Shown: positions 5,930-6,511 of the stretch, piece after piece
Position numbering within the stretch: the stretch's first letter is position 1
How the letters are laid out: each line of letters starts with the position of its first letter
Assembly: GCA_022424815.1 (NCBI GenBank)
Contig: JAKMGS010000099.1
Coordinates: 1-6,511 of the forward strand
Direction: 5' to 3'
Length of the DNA: 6,511 bases
DNA from: Schleiferiaceae bacterium
GTDB taxonomy: Bacteria; Bacteroidota; Bacteroidia; Flavobacteriales; Schleiferiaceae
Translations under genes and position numbers: made by a program
Notes under the pieces: model-generated
Databases searched by the model: none
Told to the model about the DNA's origin: nothing
Seen by the model: the letters and a program-made list of their open reading frames with translations, nothing else

Positions 5930-6511
5930 TTGCCCTAGAGAACATACACAAGAGCTTTGGACAAACGCATGTGCTAAAAGGCATTACCACGTCCATTTCG
6001 CAAGGTGATTTTATCACCATTTCCGGCGCCTCCGGCGCCGGGAAGAGTACGCTCTTGCACCTCATTGCAGGATTGGACCAATGTTCTCAAGGCAGCATCA
6101 CGTTCGAAGGAAAGGAAATCAGCTCATTGTCTAAAACCGCCCGTAACCAGTGGCGTAACCAGCGTGTAGGCTTGGTCTTTCAGTTCCACAACCTGTTGCC
6201 GGAACTCAATGCGTTGGATAATGTCATGGTTCCCAGTTGGCTAGGGAAACAGAATAACGAGCAGGTAGAAGCCCGCGCTAAAGAACTCTTGGAACGCCTA
6301 GGCGTAGGACACCGCCTGCACCACTACCCCAGCGAGCTTTCCGGGGGTGAACAACAGCGAGTGGCCATAGCAAGAGCATTGATGAATGCGCCTGATGTGC
6401 TGCTGGCCGACGAACCGACAGGAAACTTGGACAGCAAGAACGCAGATGAAGTTCATGCCATTTTAAAAGAGCTTAACGAAAAGCACGGCCAAACGGTGGT
6501 GGTAGTAACGC
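5926..6511 (+). CDS. lolD: LolD-type ABC transporter ATP-binding protein, C-terminus cut by window edge
   Basis: The first 195 residues of an ABC ATPase of the LolD/MacB/FtsE group (usual length about 220-230). All nucleotide-binding motifs up to the edge are intact: Walker A GASGAGKST (34-42), Q-loop Gln86 inside VFQFHNLLPELNALDNV (84-100), signature LSGGEQQR (138-145), Walker B VLLADEP (158-164) and D-loop GNLDS (166-170). The last full codons read VVVVT, and the next base (C) fits the switch histidine. The FQ..NLLPE.NAL.NV pattern is typical of LolD, which powers LolC/E release of lipoproteins from the inner membrane for transfer to the outer membrane. A MacB-like exporter ATPase is the main alternative, as no permease is visible. 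The ATG at 5926 is immediately preceded by an in-frame TAG, so no longer start exists, and ATGA overlaps the stop of the DUF5916 gene, implying translational coupling. Confidence 0.88.
   Translation, partial: MIALENIHKSFGQTHVLKGITTSISQGDFITISGASGAGKSTLLHLIAGLDQCSQGSITFEGKEISSLSKTARNQWRNQRVGLVFQFHNLLPELNALDNVMVPSWLGKQNNEQVEARAKELLERLGVGHRLHHYPSELSGGEQQRVAIARALMNAPDVLLADEPTGNLDSKNADEVHAILKELNEKHGQTVVVVT

Noticed and set aside
6022..6039. Tandem 9-bp repeat TCCGGCGCC x2
   Set aside because: It encodes the Ser-Gly-Ala-Ser-Gly-Ala of the Walker A loop of the ATPase; the repeat follows from the motif and codon choice.
1..6511. CRISPR arrays, insertion sequences, tRNA or rRNA genes, defence systems
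   Set aside because: No regularly spaced repeats, transposase motifs, cloverleaf sequences or rRNA-like stretches were seen; coding sequence fills nearly all of the window.

Overview
The window looks like the chromosome of a member of the Bacteroidota, probably a marine or aquatic Flavobacteriales-type bacterium. The clues are a DUF5916 outer-membrane protein (essentially a Bacteroidota family), a good TAnnTTTG-type -7 box in front of sucC, little use of Shine-Dalgarno sequences, and a sucC gene with no adjacent sucD. The genus cannot be fixed from these genes.

Layout: the window is split by a 112-bp divergent intergenic region (3385-3496). To its left, four genes lie on the minus strand. 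In order of transcription they are sucC (TCA cycle), a strong intrinsic terminator, pnuC (vitamin/NAD-precursor channel), a GmhA-like SIS-domain protein, and a WbpB/WlbA-type Gfo/Idh/MocA dehydrogenase that runs off the left edge. The SIS gene and the dehydrogenase share one base (TAATG) and look like the visible end of a surface-sugar biosynthesis operon that continues off the left edge. To the right, on the plus strand, a DUF5916 outer-membrane protein overlaps by four bases (ATGA) the start of a LolD-type ABC ATPase, which runs off the right edge. Both edge genes are truncated by the window, not broken.

How the genes relate: sucC works in central metabolism with a SucD encoded elsewhere. 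The SIS/WbpB pair probably supplies a modified amino-sugar for lipopolysaccharide or capsule. The DUF5916/LolD pair belongs to envelope biology, a barrel of unknown role coupled to the lipoprotein-release ATPase. PnuC stands alone functionally.

I found no CRISPR array, mobile element, tRNA, rRNA or clearly new multi-gene system. The best leads are modest: GmhA catalytic residues substituted in the SIS protein, a terminator hairpin that abuts the pnuC start codon, a palindrome over the sucC -7 box, and the DUF5916-LolD coupling.
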